Assembly (NCBI GenBank): GCA_026027325.1 | Contig: JAMSLZ010000024.1 | Location: forward strand, 1-64,000 | Direction: 5' to 3' | Length of the DNA: 64,000 bases | Origin: Actinomucor elegans | Taxonomy: Eukaryota > Mucoromycota > Mucoromycetes > Mucorales > Mucoraceae | Part shown: in pieces, positions 22,614-34,406 of the stretch | Position numbering within the stretch: position 1 is the first letter of the stretch | Layout: each line of letters opens with the position of its first letter | The notes under the pieces: model-generated | The model's input: only the letters and a program-made list of their open reading frames with translations | What the model was told of the DNA's origin: nothing | Database searches by the model: none | Made by a program: the position numbers and the translations under genes

Positions 22614-24203
22614 TTAAATAGTTTGAGTATCTTCCAAAAGCTTATCTTCATCTGCTTTGACACGGTCTTGGGTCTTTCTGACTTCAGCATCCCAATCAGA
22701 AAAGTACAAAAAGATTAACGTGCTTGAAGCTACCAAGAATAAGGCCAATGTTAAACCAGTCCAAAGACCTGACAAGCCCCAGTCCATCTTGAACGTCAAG
22801 AAATAACCAAGGGGTAATGCAATCACATAGTAGGAAATCAAGTTAATCCAAGCAGCAAATGACTGACGGCCCATACCACGCACAACACCGCCACAAACAC
22901 CAGCTACACCGTCAGCAATCTGGAAAAGAGCGCAGAGAGGCATAATCTTGGATACCAATTGTACTACATCACCATCATTTGTAAAGACGTAACCAAACTT
23001 GGAACGCACAGCCATAAAGAAAGTCGAGTTCAGACCACCAAAGAAGATGGCAAACAAAATAGCCACAATGGAAGCACGACGGGCCTTTTCAGCATTGCTT
23101 TCACCCAATGCATTACCAATACGGTTAGAAGCAGCTACTGAGACACCAAAGGGGATGGTGTAAGTGGCAGAGCAGGTAGTCAAGACAATGGATTGAGCAG
23201 CAAGGTCGTTCGTACTTAAATAACTAGCAGCCAAAGAAGACAATTCAAACGCCCACCATTCGGCTGTAATCATCAGGAGGGAAGGAATGGACAGCTTTAA
23301 AAATGGCCACCAACCGGTTAAACATTCCGTACTCCATCCACCCCAGGCGGCTTTACCATCCACAAATCGGATATAGCAGATTAATAGGGTAAGCATCAAC
23401 CAATAACTGAAACTAGTAGCTAATGGTGCACCTTCAAAACCCAATTCAAATGGTGGCAAATAGACCAAAGTATAATTGAGAATAAGATTGATGGGCGATA
23501 CAATCATTAATACATAAGTAGACGCTTGCATAATGCCTTGTGCTTGCAAATACTTTTTGGTAGCTTCAAAAGCTATAAATGCTGGCGCACCTAGGGAGAG
23601 ACAACGAAGGAATTGACCACTTAGATACGCAAGTTCAGGTTCTTGATTCAGACTTAATAAGATATCTGTACAATTCCACCAGATAAATGCAATGGGTATA
23701 AACATCAAGCCTAGGATACACAAAGCTCGTTGAAGATGAACGCCTACTAATGTTTTATCTTTGGCGCCAGTCCATGCTTGAGAACATAATGTGTCTAATG
23801 CTGTTGCTGTACCAAATGCAATACTCCAGGCTGTCACACTAGCAAACATACTCGCCAATGCTGCGGCAGCCAATTCGGTTGGTCCCTAATAATAATATAA
23901 GGTTTAATACCAAAAAAAAAAAAAAAAAAAAAAAAAACCTTAAATTTTTTTTTTTTTTTTTTATTCACTTACCAAGTGACCAAGTGTGAATATGGATGCC
24001 ATTTGAAGTGAATTTTGCATCAAAAAAGTAAATACAATAGGCAGGCAATTCTTGATAAGCCAACGGAATTCGGTCATCCAAGTTGAATCGCCCTTCTCAT
24101 TGGTAAAGCTTCTAACCAAAGGAGTGGTTTCTGTTGGAGTAGAGGATAAAGAAGAATGGATAGAGATGCTCTCTTCGTCATCATAACGACGATTGTGGTT
24201 CAT
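22614..24203 (-). CDS. MATE-family efflux transporter
   Basis: This is a multidrug and toxic-compound extrusion transporter, a 12-helix membrane protein that exports organic cations, drugs or metabolites in exchange for protons or sodium. Exon 1 is 24203-23973 and exon 2 is 23885-22614, giving 500 residues with an acidic cytosolic N-terminus of about 55 residues. Family marks are FTFLMQNSLQMAS in helix 1, GHL-GPTELAAAALASM across the exon junction, SIAFGTATALDTLCSQAWTG (the conserved ALDTLCSQ stretch), and in the second half SVAASNRIGNALGE and GVVRGMGRQSFAAWINL. The ending is charged (KADEDKLLEDTQTI). The intron holds a long A26/T18 pair. Substrate cannot be predicted. Confidence 0.92.
23912..23962. 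repeat. A26 and T18 runs inside the MATE intron
   Basis: An A26 run (23912-23937) is followed after seven bases by about T18 (23945-23962). Together they could fold into an A:T hairpin within the short intron (23972-23886). Confidence 0.8.
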
Positions 24204-24317
24204 TTTTATTTTGTGCTTTATTATTTGTTACAAGAAAAAAAAAAGAAAGAAAGAAGATTCAAGAAACAGCGAAAATTTTTATACCATTTTTTAAGAAAAA
24301 AAGTTACACCAAGCAAG

Positions 24318-25019
24318 CTAAGATGAGTCAAGGAAACTAGAAGACCAATCATTTTGAGTCATTTGTAATGCATTTCTTGCAGCCAATTCAGGATCGCCCA
24401 TTGCCTTTTGCACCAAATGATGACGAATCATGTTGAGCCGTTCTACAGCTATCTTTTTATGTGAATCATCTTTAAGGATTTCTTCTTTGGCTTCTCGAAT
24501 CCATTGGCCCAAGACAGGTATCCCGTAAATATCCTGAGTATAATCTGCATTCTGCAAATACTCCACAATATCCTCGGCAGCCAGCAACTCCGCTGTCCAA
24601 TGTTGTTGTAATTTTTCTTTTTCCGATAATGCTTGATGTGTGTCTTGTTGGTGGCGGTGACTGATGTAAGTCATTGAGTCGGGTTTTAAATCGTCTCCAT
24701 GGATATGGTCGCTGTATTCGGTTGAGTTCAAGAAACTCAATACGTCAGAACCATCTAGTGGACTCTCGTACTGTGGAGGTGTGATTAATGGAGAGAAATG
24801 ATGCGATGCAAAAGATGAATATTTGTTGTAATCATCTAATTCTTTTTCAGTTGCGATACGAGAACCGGGCGCTGGTGCTGCTGTTCGGAAGCCTTTTTGA
24901 TGTGATGATGACGACGATGATGATAGCGAGGAGGATGCATGTTGACTATTCAAATAAGATAGTGTTTTATCATAATGTAATGAATTAGAAGTGCTTGCTT
25001 TATCGACCCAAGATTGCAT
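24318..25019 (-). CDS. Hypothetical protein with an internal repeat
   Basis: This is a single-exon 233-residue protein not recognised as a named family. The N-terminal half is Ser-rich and disordered (a run of Ser near residues 31-40). Two related segments stand out: DVLSFLNSTEYSDHIHG (about 92-108) and DIVEYLQNADYTQDIYG (about 147-163), each a hydrophobic helix followed by Y-(S/T)-(D/Q)-(H/D)-I-(H/Y)-G. The second is followed by IPVLGQWIREAKEEI and a charged helical C-terminus. No signal peptide or membrane segment is seen, so it is probably a cytosolic or nuclear soluble protein. It lies upstream of the MATE gene on the same strand, 114 bp from its start, but co-regulation is not implied. 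Confidence 0.72.
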   Translation of the reverse strand: MQSWVDKASTSNSLHYDKTLSYLNSQHASSSLSSSSSSSHQKGFRTAAPAPGSRIATEKELDDYNKYSSFASHHFSPLITPPQYESPLDGSDVLSFLNSTEYSDHIHGDDLKPDSMTYISHRHQQDTHQALSEKEKLQQHWTAELLAAEDIVEYLQNADYTQDIYGIPVLGQWIREAKEEILKDDSHKKIAVERLNMIRHHLVQKAMGDPELAARNALQMTQNDWSSSFLDSS

Positions 25020-25158
25020 TTTGAAGAGAGAAAGAAAAAAAGAAAAGAAGAGATTTTATTTACAAATAGAGAAAGTAAAGAGATTAGATAAAGGGCTTAT
25101 TAAATAGGAGACGGCTTTTTGTTTAGGGAAGAACAGGCAGGGGATACATGTGAATATT

Positions 25159-25192
<34 letters not shown>

Positions 25193-26831
25193 AATTATTT
25201 TATGAGTATGCAAGCACATTTACACCTACTATGCTCAACATTACATTCAGTCCAATTTACTGTATACTACACCTTTGTTCAGTACAAACGGTTTGATTCT
25301 TTCTAATAATTTGATCTACTTAATGCATTTTTGTATCTACATCATAATCTCGTGTAACAGACTGAAACAAAAAAACTGGCAAATAGTTTTATCTGTTCTT
25401 TCCCAGGAGTCATTTTTCATACGAAACAGCCTTCTAGTGCCTGCATTTCTTCGTTTATCAATCCCACAAATATTTTTATTAAACACAAATTTCTTTGTTA
25501 TGTACTTATTCTGAAACCGATTGATTTATTACCGCGTCTTTTGAGCGATCCAGGAGAAGGTGGAGTAGTCAATGATGCTCCTTCTACAACTATTTTGATC
25601 TCCGATCAACAGTACATAATAGACAACAATTAAGTATCACTTTGAAAAAAAAAAGAGTCCATTAAAAGAATGATCATGTTCTCTGAAGCAATTCAAGTGT
25701 TCTCGTCTTCCAAGCGTTCTATAAAATAAAGGTGCTCTATGACTATTATTTTGATATTCACTTAACAGTGAACATTTGGATTTACTGGCTGTCAATGGCT
25801 CTGTATCACCCTAAAAGTCAATCCGTCGCAAAGAGCGTATCAGGTTCTATATGTTTTCCAGAAATAGCTCGTATAGTGCCATCTGTCATGATATTAGACT
25901 TGGATAAATGAATGTAAAGCAGTAACTGGGATCATGTATTTAAATGACCGCTACTAACTCCGACAATAAGTATCTACTAATCTCTAGCACTTTTATATAC
26001 GATTATATGGTAATAGAAAGTAGTATAATGAGAGAGAGCGAATTTTTGGTAAGAAATATTCAATCTATATTGATTTATCTTTGTTCATTGGAGAGTAAAA
26101 TTAGGCTTTGCGAATGTCCAGGCGAATGATTTAATTGCCGATGGTCAATGGACTGAAACTTTTTCTACTATAGCATGGTTTCAGTGCGTGAGCATACACT
26201 ATCATTGTGTATTAAAAAACTTGTGTAATCTCTCTGTCTGTTTAGCTTCACAGACACTTCTAAGTAGATTCTTGTTTTTAATAAGTAACGCGTCTTAACT
26301 TCGACTGTGGATGTTTCAAAAACCTTGGGCATGTTAGCGATCAGCATAGTCCGTTACTAAATAATTTTAGGCTCAATCAGGTAAACGTAGAACAATAAAA
26401 ACATCTAAAAAAAATCAGTGCTGGAAAACGGTCCCTATTAGCTACATACTAGTCTATTACCAAACAACTCTTATCTCGATTGATATTTGTAAGTACAATC
26501 AACCCAGAAATGGAATTAATATATTCTGTTCTTGGTTGATTTATACTATGTTTCTCATCAAAAGCTTATGCAGTTCAATAAAGCAGCCCATCCTTTTCAT
26601 TGGTAGACCGGTACCCCCCCCCTATGTTGATCACTAACACTCTTTTTTGCCTTTCATCACTTAATAGACAGTGAAAACCAAGTAATTCAAGTTCTGTGAG
26701 TCGGTTCAGTGACTGCTCCACATCGGACCCTTCTCACGTGAATATTTAAGAGGTTTAGTTGACTGTTCTGCACTAAACGTTCCCCAGCTTATTTTTTTTT
26801 ATATTTACCATCGCTTTTTATTCTATAAAAA
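25020..26831. other. Gene-free interval with a T29 run
   Basis: The interval contains an uninterrupted T29 run at 25161-25189 and no supported gene. The last about 250 bases form the promoter of the Msp1-like gene, ending in a T-rich leader. Confidence 0.55.
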
Positions 26832-28247
26832 ATGATTAAATCCTGGTTACAGCGTCCAGAAACCAAGAAGTATGCAGCCGATGGTAATCATTAATCAAGA
26901 TCTCAAAAGTGTTCATTTGCAATGGATAACCCTGTTTTGTAGTTGCTGTATTTGCGCTTTCTCAAGTAGCATTTTATTTCGCATTCAAATTTGTTATTGG
27001 ATCCCTTGATCCCACCAAAGCCAAGCGTCAAGAAGCCAAAGCCAAGAGTAACCGTGTACTTGGCAAACTCGGTGTAAATAACTTTGGATCGATACAACAC
27101 TCCTTTTTTTCTAATTAGTTCTCTTTTAGGCCAAGGATTTGAAATTAACCGAATATGAACAAATCATTGCGGCTGAAGTCATTCATTCCGATGAAATCAA
27201 TGTTAATTTTAAGCGTAGGCATCTCTTCTATTTGTATATGAAGGCTTAGACTGATCCCTTCTTTATATATATATAGAAATCGGTGGTTTGGATCATATCA
27301 TTCAAGATCTTCGAGAAAGTGTCATTTATCCACTTTGTTATCCTGAATTGTTCACTTCAGCATCCGGATTATTAGGCGCTCCCCGAGGTGTACTATTGTA
27401 TGGTCCTCCCGGCTGCGGTAAGACCATGTTGGCCAAGGCACTTGCCAAAGAAAGTGGTGCCACCTTTATCAACATCCACGTCTCAACCTTGACCGACAAA
27501 TACTATGGTGAATCCAACAAGCTTGTTTCTGCTGTTTTTACGTTGGCTAGAAAATTGCAGCCTTCCATTGTATTTATCGATGAAATTGATTCTTTCTTGC
27601 GTGAACGTAGAAGTACAGATCATGAAACCACTGGTATGATGAAGGCTGAGTTTATGAGTTTGTGGGACGGTTTGACGACGGGTGAAGACAGCCGAATCGT
27701 CATTTTGGGTGCTACTAATCGTCCTAACGATATCGATTCTGCCATTCTGAGAAGAATGCCAAAGCGATTCTCGGTTCGATTACCTAGTGAATCCCAAAGA
27801 AAGAGTATCCTTGAATTGGTAAGCACACATTTACAATCATCATGGAGTGACGGAAAAGCTTATATAAAACAAAAATTGCGTAGCTCTTGAAACATATTCA
27901 ATTGGCTCCCGATTTCAACATGACTGAACTCGTTCAAAGAACAGCTGGTTTGTCAGGAAGTGATTTAAAGGAATTATGTCGTAATGCTGCCATGATACCA
28001 ATCAGAGAATATGTCAGATCGGTTCAACCAGCTACTACAAGTGAAGATGCTTCTCAGGACTTGATTGACCTTGATGTTTCTGTAAGTAAATGATCCAAAT
28101 AAGAAAACCCACTTTATTAATTAGTAAATATAGAAAATCAATACGCGTCCATTGACAGTTGCTGATTTTTATGCGTTTGAAGCAACGAATGAAAAGTCTT
28201 ATAGTTATATCTCGGACGAGACTCCCCAACAAGAAAATCTTGATTAA
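26832..28247 (+). CDS. MSP1: Msp1/ATAD1-type AAA ATPase (outer mitochondrial membrane)
   Basis: Msp1 extracts mislocalised tail-anchored proteins from the outer mitochondrial and peroxisomal membranes. Six exons are 26832-26883, 26943-27073, 27130-27214, 27277-27818, 27884-28081 and 28134-28247. All phases fit and give 373 residues, the family length. The N-terminus has one membrane helix ([20 protein letters not shown], about 18-37). The linker reads [14 protein letters not shown], as in the family. The AAA core has Walker A GPPGCGKT, pore loop around [11 protein letters not shown], Walker B IVFIDEID, sensor ATNRP and arginine-finger region RRMPKRF. The small lid domain carries [18 protein letters not shown]. 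The membrane anchor plus the linker favour Msp1 over other AAA proteins. Confidence 0.94.
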
Positions 28248-29421
28248 AGGATAAAAAGACTTAGATGAAAAACTCGCAAACAGCGTTTGCTTATACACCC
28301 ATTATATGCCATGTCCTGAAATAAAACAATATATTATTATTATCATTATTATCATCATTTAATATCATCGTAATGTTTTTTAACAATTCTGAATATATTT
28401 ATCTATTGTGCTTCAAGTAAAAATTTTGCTAGATGCAGCAGTTTTCAGAGTAGATGGCATACTTTTCAAATCCATCGTTAGACTGGGATCGAGCGAGAGA
28501 TCTATTAATTATTAGATTAATTCCCTATAATTAGAAATCAAAGACTAATAAATAAACTACATCAATCGCAGTTTACTCAATTAAATAAAGATTTTGCTAA
28601 AAGTAGCAACTCATTCTGTGTATGACATGCTAATTTTCAAATGGAACATTCAATTGGGATCTGTTAAGAGAGAAGGAGATCTTTACGTCGAATGTGAAAT
28701 CCAAGTAAACTACATATTGTCAATTTTTAAAATACAATATAACCATTCTACTCCAGTAAATTAATAGACCTAATAGATATATTGCTTCATTTTAAATATA
28801 CATTACTTGCTAGGTGTGATATGAAATCAGAATTAATCAAAAAATGAAGATATGTTTATTAGTCTGAAAGAATTTCTGGGGATTATTCTTTAGCTCCAAT
28901 TTTCAAGATGCTGGTTTTTTTTTTAATAGAGCGTGAAAATGGAATTTTCGATATGCAGTTTATCAATAACGTAGGCTGTATATACCTGAGAGTGTACCTA
29001 TATTATTTCTTTTAGATTGCCATATTTTTTTTTAAAAATAAATCACTCATCAAAGAAATATTCTATGAATTTTCTTTTTAAAAAATAAATAAAAGTATAT
29101 ATTATATCAGTAGATACATTTAATTTTGCCACTTCTATTAAACAGGAATCCGTCAAACTTGTTATTATTACTACTAAAAGCATATTAAATGACCGCAGCC
29201 CAATCTCACCATAATTTACTGTTTAATCACCGCTTGAAAATACAAGCCCGGACCATCATCCCGGAACGAGTCTGAAGGTGGGGCCCTGAATGTTCAATTT
29301 GTGCCAATTGGCATAGTTTTTGGTGGCCAGCAAGAAAAAGTCAAAAGCCTATGGAAGAGCAGCAAGTGATTAAAACCTCCTTTCAAAAAACCCTTCAATT
29401 TAAGCGGGACATCCATCCATC
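28248..29421. other. Intergenic interval with a decayed local duplication; eS26 promoter at its end
   Basis: Two stretches at about 28420-28502 and 28588-28682 are similar by eye (AAATTTTGCTAGATGCAGCA versus AGATTTTGCTAAAAGTAGCA, both ending near GGGATC...AGATCT). The last about 300 bases before 29422 are the promoter of the ribosomal protein gene. Confidence 0.4.
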
Positions 29422-30071
29422 ATGGTAAAGAAGTTTACATCCATCCATCATCTCAACCTACATTCGAATACCAACACACACAGACACACCTTTTATTTGA
29501 GATGATCTTGTTTTTATCGTTTGCTAAAAAACCTTCATGTTTTTTTTTCTTTTTTTTTTGTAATGTAGACTTGTAAGAGAAGAAACAATGGACGTAACAA
29601 GCACGGACGTGGCCACAACAAGGTCGTTCGTTGTATCAACTGTTATCGTTGTGTCCCCAAGGTAAATTGGACTATTTCAAGACATGGGAGGAAGAAAGAA
29701 ATTAACAATGATTTAAATATATAGGACAAGGCCATCAAGCGTTTCACCATCCGTAACATGGTAGAGGCTGCTGCTGTCCGTGATCTTCAAGAAGCTTCCA
29801 TCTACGAGGGTAAGCCATGACTGATCTCAATTGCGAACTATTCCATATTAATCTGTAAAATTTATTAGAATATGCCATCCCCAAGTTGTACGTCAAGCTC
29901 CACTACTGTATCTCTTGTGCTATTCACGCTCGTGTTGTCCGTGTTCGTTCCGCTGTCGACCGTCGCAACCGTCTTCCTCCTCCTAGATTCAGATTCCAAA
30001 AGGTAAGCTTTTATCCCATGTTGTGTAGATCTTTGTACTGATCGTTGTTGTACATTTTATAGAAGGCTTAA
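29422..30071 (+). CDS. RPS26: 40S ribosomal protein eS26
   Basis: This is a component of the small cytosolic ribosomal subunit near the mRNA exit channel. Five exons are 29422-29424 (the ATG alone), 29569-29661, 29725-29809, 29869-30002 and 30063-30071, giving 107 residues. It shows the N-terminal basic [20 protein letters not shown], the zinc-binding Cys pairs (CINC near the N-terminus, [17 protein letters not shown] later), [20 protein letters not shown] and the end [13 protein letters not shown]. An intron directly after the start codon is typical of ribosomal protein genes. The last coding exon is only nine bases (Lys-Ala-stop) and is the least certain part. Fungal relatives often have a slightly longer tail. 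Confidence 0.93.
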
Positions 30072-30085
30072 ATTTATACATGTAA

Positions 30086-30091
30086 AATAAA
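30086..30091 (+). terminator. AATAAA polyadenylation signal of the eS26 gene
   Basis: A canonical hexamer lies 15 bases after the stop codon in an A-rich stretch. Confidence 0.5.
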
Positions 30092-30337
30092 CCAGTAAAG
30101 AAAAACAAGAAACGGGATCAAGTTAGCAATTTTTTTTCTACCTTTTTTCTCTCATTCTTCGTCTTTCTTTCTATTACAGTATATATAAATTGTTTGTTTT
30201 TCTCGATCATTTGAACTTTTGTTAATGTGTGCGTGCGTGCATGTGTATGTGTATGTGTGGAACACTAATAAATAGCACATTTGAGCTTACTTTTTTTTTT
30301 CCCGCCTTTTTTTGTTTCGCTTTTTTTTTTATGTCTA

Positions 30338-33300
30338 ATGGACTTATTGAGTCAATTCCAATTTGTTCCTGAAGGCGCCTTTTTGCAACAGCCTTCGATC
30401 GCTTCTGCAACAACGCGGGCACCTAAAGTACTCGACCATCCCAAACTCATACGAAGCATTACTATTGATCGATGCTCCAATTTTATAAGCAGAGGAGCCA
30501 ACGGAAACGATGTGAATTTACTTTCTCAGTTGTATAAAGCAAGAACCAGTTCAGGTTTGTTCTGTTCGAAGTATACCTTGAATGTAATGTAGACTGACAT
30601 TATATTAGAGGAATACATTTCATTATTAGTTTATAGTGTGCCTGATTTAAAAAGAATCTCGTTTGAAGAAGCTATTCAGCAAGAATTTCGGCCGACGCGT
30701 TTGGGAGAATGGTTTGGTCCGTCTTGGGTAATAATACCACAAACGAATTTTTGAAAAAAAAAAGAGGTTTAATGTCGCGTTTTGTTCTCAATAGAGCACA
30801 CATTGGTTTCACGTTCAATTGAGAATTCCAAACGAATTTATAGGAGAGGAAGTTCAGTTTATATGGAATGCCGATAATGAAGCCATGATTTGGAGTATGG
30901 AAGGTGTAACATTACAAGGTTTAACTGGTGGAGGTAAATTAAAATTCTGAATATTCGGGTTTACTTTAGTATTATGGCGTGGTTACTATGTCGCGACTGA
31001 TTCGCTTCGGGCATGGTTTCCTGATCGCTCCTATAACATGGTTGCTATATGGCATAGTTGATCTAAACTAATTCTTCTGTTTTTTCTAAAAAAAAAAAAA
31101 GCTGGTAGTGATGCAAGACATGAATACATCTTGACTTCCAACGCAAAAGGAGGCGAAATGATCCAGTTTTACATTGAAATGGCTTGCAATGGTATGTTTG
31201 GTACAGGCAATGGCTTGATCGGTCCGCCTGATCCCAATCGATTCTTCAACTTGACAGCAGTCGATCTTGCAGTACCCAACAAACTCGCTTGGAACCTATT
31301 ATATGACTTTCAAATCATTCTAGGCATGGCCAAAGACCTGCCTGAAGACTCATTACGAGGTTCACAGGCCCTATTTTGCGCAAACAATATCATCAATGCG
31401 TTCAGTCCTGGTGACGATGCGTCGATTGTTCAAGGTTTGGAGATTGCCAATACGTTCTTACAGTCGAAAAATGGAGACGCTCAGCACGAGATTTTTGCTA
31501 TTGGACATTGTCATATTGATACAGCATGGTTATGGCCCTTTGAAGAGACCATTCGTAAGGCAGCACGCAGTTGGTCTTCACAGATCAATTTGATGGATCG
31601 ATATCCCGAGTACAGGTTTATTTGCTCTCAGGCACAACAGTTTGAATGGGTCAAAGAACGTTATTTACCGTTGTGGGAAAGGATCATGGAAAAGGTGACC
31701 TTAGGACAATTTCTACCTACAGGCGGGGTAACGTACCTGGTGATATTGGACGCTACCAGAAGAATGATATTAACTGTATGCATAGACTTGGGTAGAAATG
31801 GATACAAATATGCCTGGTGGTGAGTCTTTATGTCGACAGTTCTTGCTAGGGTAAGAATGTGCTTTTCATTGTCTTTTTTTTTTGCGTGAATCTCAACTAT
31901 TGAACTAGTCAACGATTTTTTGAACAAAATTTTGGAAAGCGATGCAAAGTGTTTTGGCTACCTGATTCATTTGGTTATTCTTCACAGTTGCCACAATTGA
32001 TGCAGTTGGCAGATCTTCAATACTTTTTTACACAAAAACTATCATGGAATAACGTCAACAAGTTTCCTTTAACTACGTTTTGGTGGATTGGATTAGATGG
32101 ATCAAAAGCATTGACACATATGTCGCCTTCAGAGACTTATAATGCACAATGTACGCCAGAGGAGCTTGTAAGAAGGTAACCACAGGAGTTTTTTTTTTGG
32201 GGGTAGATTCAGATCATGTATTGAATTATATTAGTGTCAAGAATCATCGAGACAAAGTATATTCCAACGCAAGTTTATTGGTTTATGGTAATGGTGATGG
32301 AGGTGGAGGACCTTTAGCAAGTATGATTGAAAGATTAAGAAGAATGAAAAACGTCGTAAAGTAACACACTATTCTAGTATAAACCCAAGTTATTCATTAT
32401 GATACATGTATAGGATGGTTTACCAAAGACAGAGATGGCATTACCTACAGAGTTTTATCATAAAATAGAAAATACAGCAACGACATTGCCCTCTTGGAAA
32501 GGTGAATTGGTAAGTACTTGTATTTTTTTTTTAAAAAAAAAGCGCTGTCAGTGTATTAATGATTTTACAGTACTTTGAATTACATCGAGGCATCTATACT
32601 ACTCAATCCTTTTGCAAAAAGCTGAATCGAACCTGTGAGTTTCTAATGCGAGATATTGAAATGCTTGCTGCGTTTGCTTTGATCATGTATCCAGATACTT
32701 TTAATTATCCCAAAAACGAATTTGACGAATTCTGGAAGCTAATATGTCTGCCTCAGTTCCACGATGTCATGTCTGGTTCAGCTATCGAAATGGTCTATGA
32801 AGACTGTTTGCAAATGTATACAAAAGTAGACGTTCTTGGTAAGCAGATGCGACAAGACTTGTTAACTAGGCTGTTGCAAAGTGATCCGACTAGCAATAGC
32901 AACGAAGCATTAGCAGTCATTAATACTTTACCATGGGAGCGTCATGCTGTATTGGAAATTGCTCTAGTAGAAGGCGTACCATCGCCAATGAAACAATATT
33001 CAGCCTTTGGGACTACGGGCTACGTACTTGCCAAATCAATTGCTGCATCAGGAGCTACAGGATTCACAATAGAAGGCGATGAATTGCAAATACATGAACA
33101 GGTCAAAGTGCGCACAGACGGTTTAAGTAACGTAATCATGGAAAATCAATACATCCAAGTAACGTTTGATAAATCGGGCCATTTGATCCAACTTTTTGAC
33201 AAGGCTGTCGAACGTGAATTGATTAAACCCGGCGAACGTGGTAACGTCTTTCGTATGTATGAAGATATTCCATTATTCTGGGATGCATGGGATGTCGAAA

Positions 33301-34385
33301 TTTATCACCTAGAGAAGTTCAAAACAGTAGAAGACGGTTCATTACAAATATTGGAAAAGGGTCCTTTGCGAGCTTCTTTATTGATTGAAAAAAAACTATC
33401 AGAAACCAGTCGATTGCGTCAAATCGTTGTGCTGACGGCTGTATCGCGTCGTTTAGACTTTGAAACCGAAGTGGACTGGAATGAAAACCGACAGTTTCTC
33501 AAAGTGGAATTTGCCTGGGATATCTTGGCAGATCATGTGCATTACGAATGTCAGTACGGCCATGTTCAACGGCCCACTCATTTCAATACAAGCTGGGAAG
33601 CAGCCAAGTTTGAAGTAGTGGCACAGAAGTATGCGGATATGTCCGAATACGGTTATGGAGTGGCACTATTGAATGATTGCAAATACGGTTATTCCGCGCA
33701 TAAGAATGTCCTACGGCTTTCATTGCTCAGAGCACCCAAGTCGCCTGATTCCAACTGCGATGTAGGACATCATACGTTTAAATACGCTGTTTATCCGCAT
33801 GAACACCATTTCTTACAGTCAGATGTAGTGAGAGAAGGGTACAATTTTAATTCGCCATTATTGACTAGGTAAGCAACGGAAGCTCTTTGTTAAAAATGTT
33901 TAACCAAGACTTTGTGTGTGTATATATATGCAGAATGGTATCAAAGTCCAAGATAGATAGTATCAAACATAGTTTACCCCAGTTCCGTATAGACAATGCC
34001 CCTAGTGTCGTATTGGAAACCATTAAGAGAGCTGAAGATTCGAATGATATTATTATAAGAATGTTTGAAGCTTATGGGGGACATGCCAGAGCAAGATTAA
34101 TAAGGTATATAGTATACTTCATGCATCAATATGGTATATTAATGATTCGATCATAGTTCCAAAGTAATTACAAAGGCTATTAAGTGTAATATCCTTGAAG
34201 ATGATATAGAAGATATACCCATTACTAGCTCCTCAGCTCTTGATCGAACATTTAGTACCAATTTACGTGTATTAGATGACGATATACTCGAACTTCAACA
34301 ACAAGAACAAGCAAAACGTCGTACTGAAGGATTATTGATCAAGATCAAACCATTTGAACTGGTTACACTTAAAATATCTTTTTAA
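30338..34385 (+). CDS. AMS1: Vacuolar/cytosolic class II alpha-mannosidase (GH38)
   Basis: The enzyme degrades free oligomannosides and is delivered to the vacuole by the Cvt/autophagy route in yeast. Eleven exons are 30338-30554, 30630-30727, 30795-30933, 31102-31727, 31786-31850, 31909-32175, 32235-32355, 32414-32509, 32571-33868, 33934-34104 and 34157-34385, giving 1108 residues (yeast Ams1 is of similar length). Motifs include GEWFGPSWSTHWF, zinc/catalytic IGHCHIDTAWLWPFEET, RSWSSQINLMDRYPEYRF, TWVEMDTNMPGGESLCRQF, FWLPDSFGYSSQLPQLM (catalytic Asp region), NGDGGGGP, GELYFELHRGIYTTQ and QFHDVMSGSAIEMVYED. No signal peptide is present, as expected for Ams1. The exon 1/2 junction is ambiguous: donor 30571 with acceptor 30636 also keeps frame. 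Confidence 0.95.
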
Positions 34386-34406
34386 TAATAATAAAGAATA
34401 GGAGCG

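Noticed and set aside
25275..26129. Hydrophobic short plus-strand frames in the 25-26 kb interval.
   Set aside because: AT-rich DNA gives Phe/Leu/Ile-rich frames by chance, and no splice-linked model or motif was found.
30571..30636. Alternative first intron of the alpha-mannosidase gene.
   Set aside because: It keeps frame, but the product (CSNVPDLK) fits the remembered family pattern less well than VYSVPDLK from the 30555-30629 intron. Not fully excluded.
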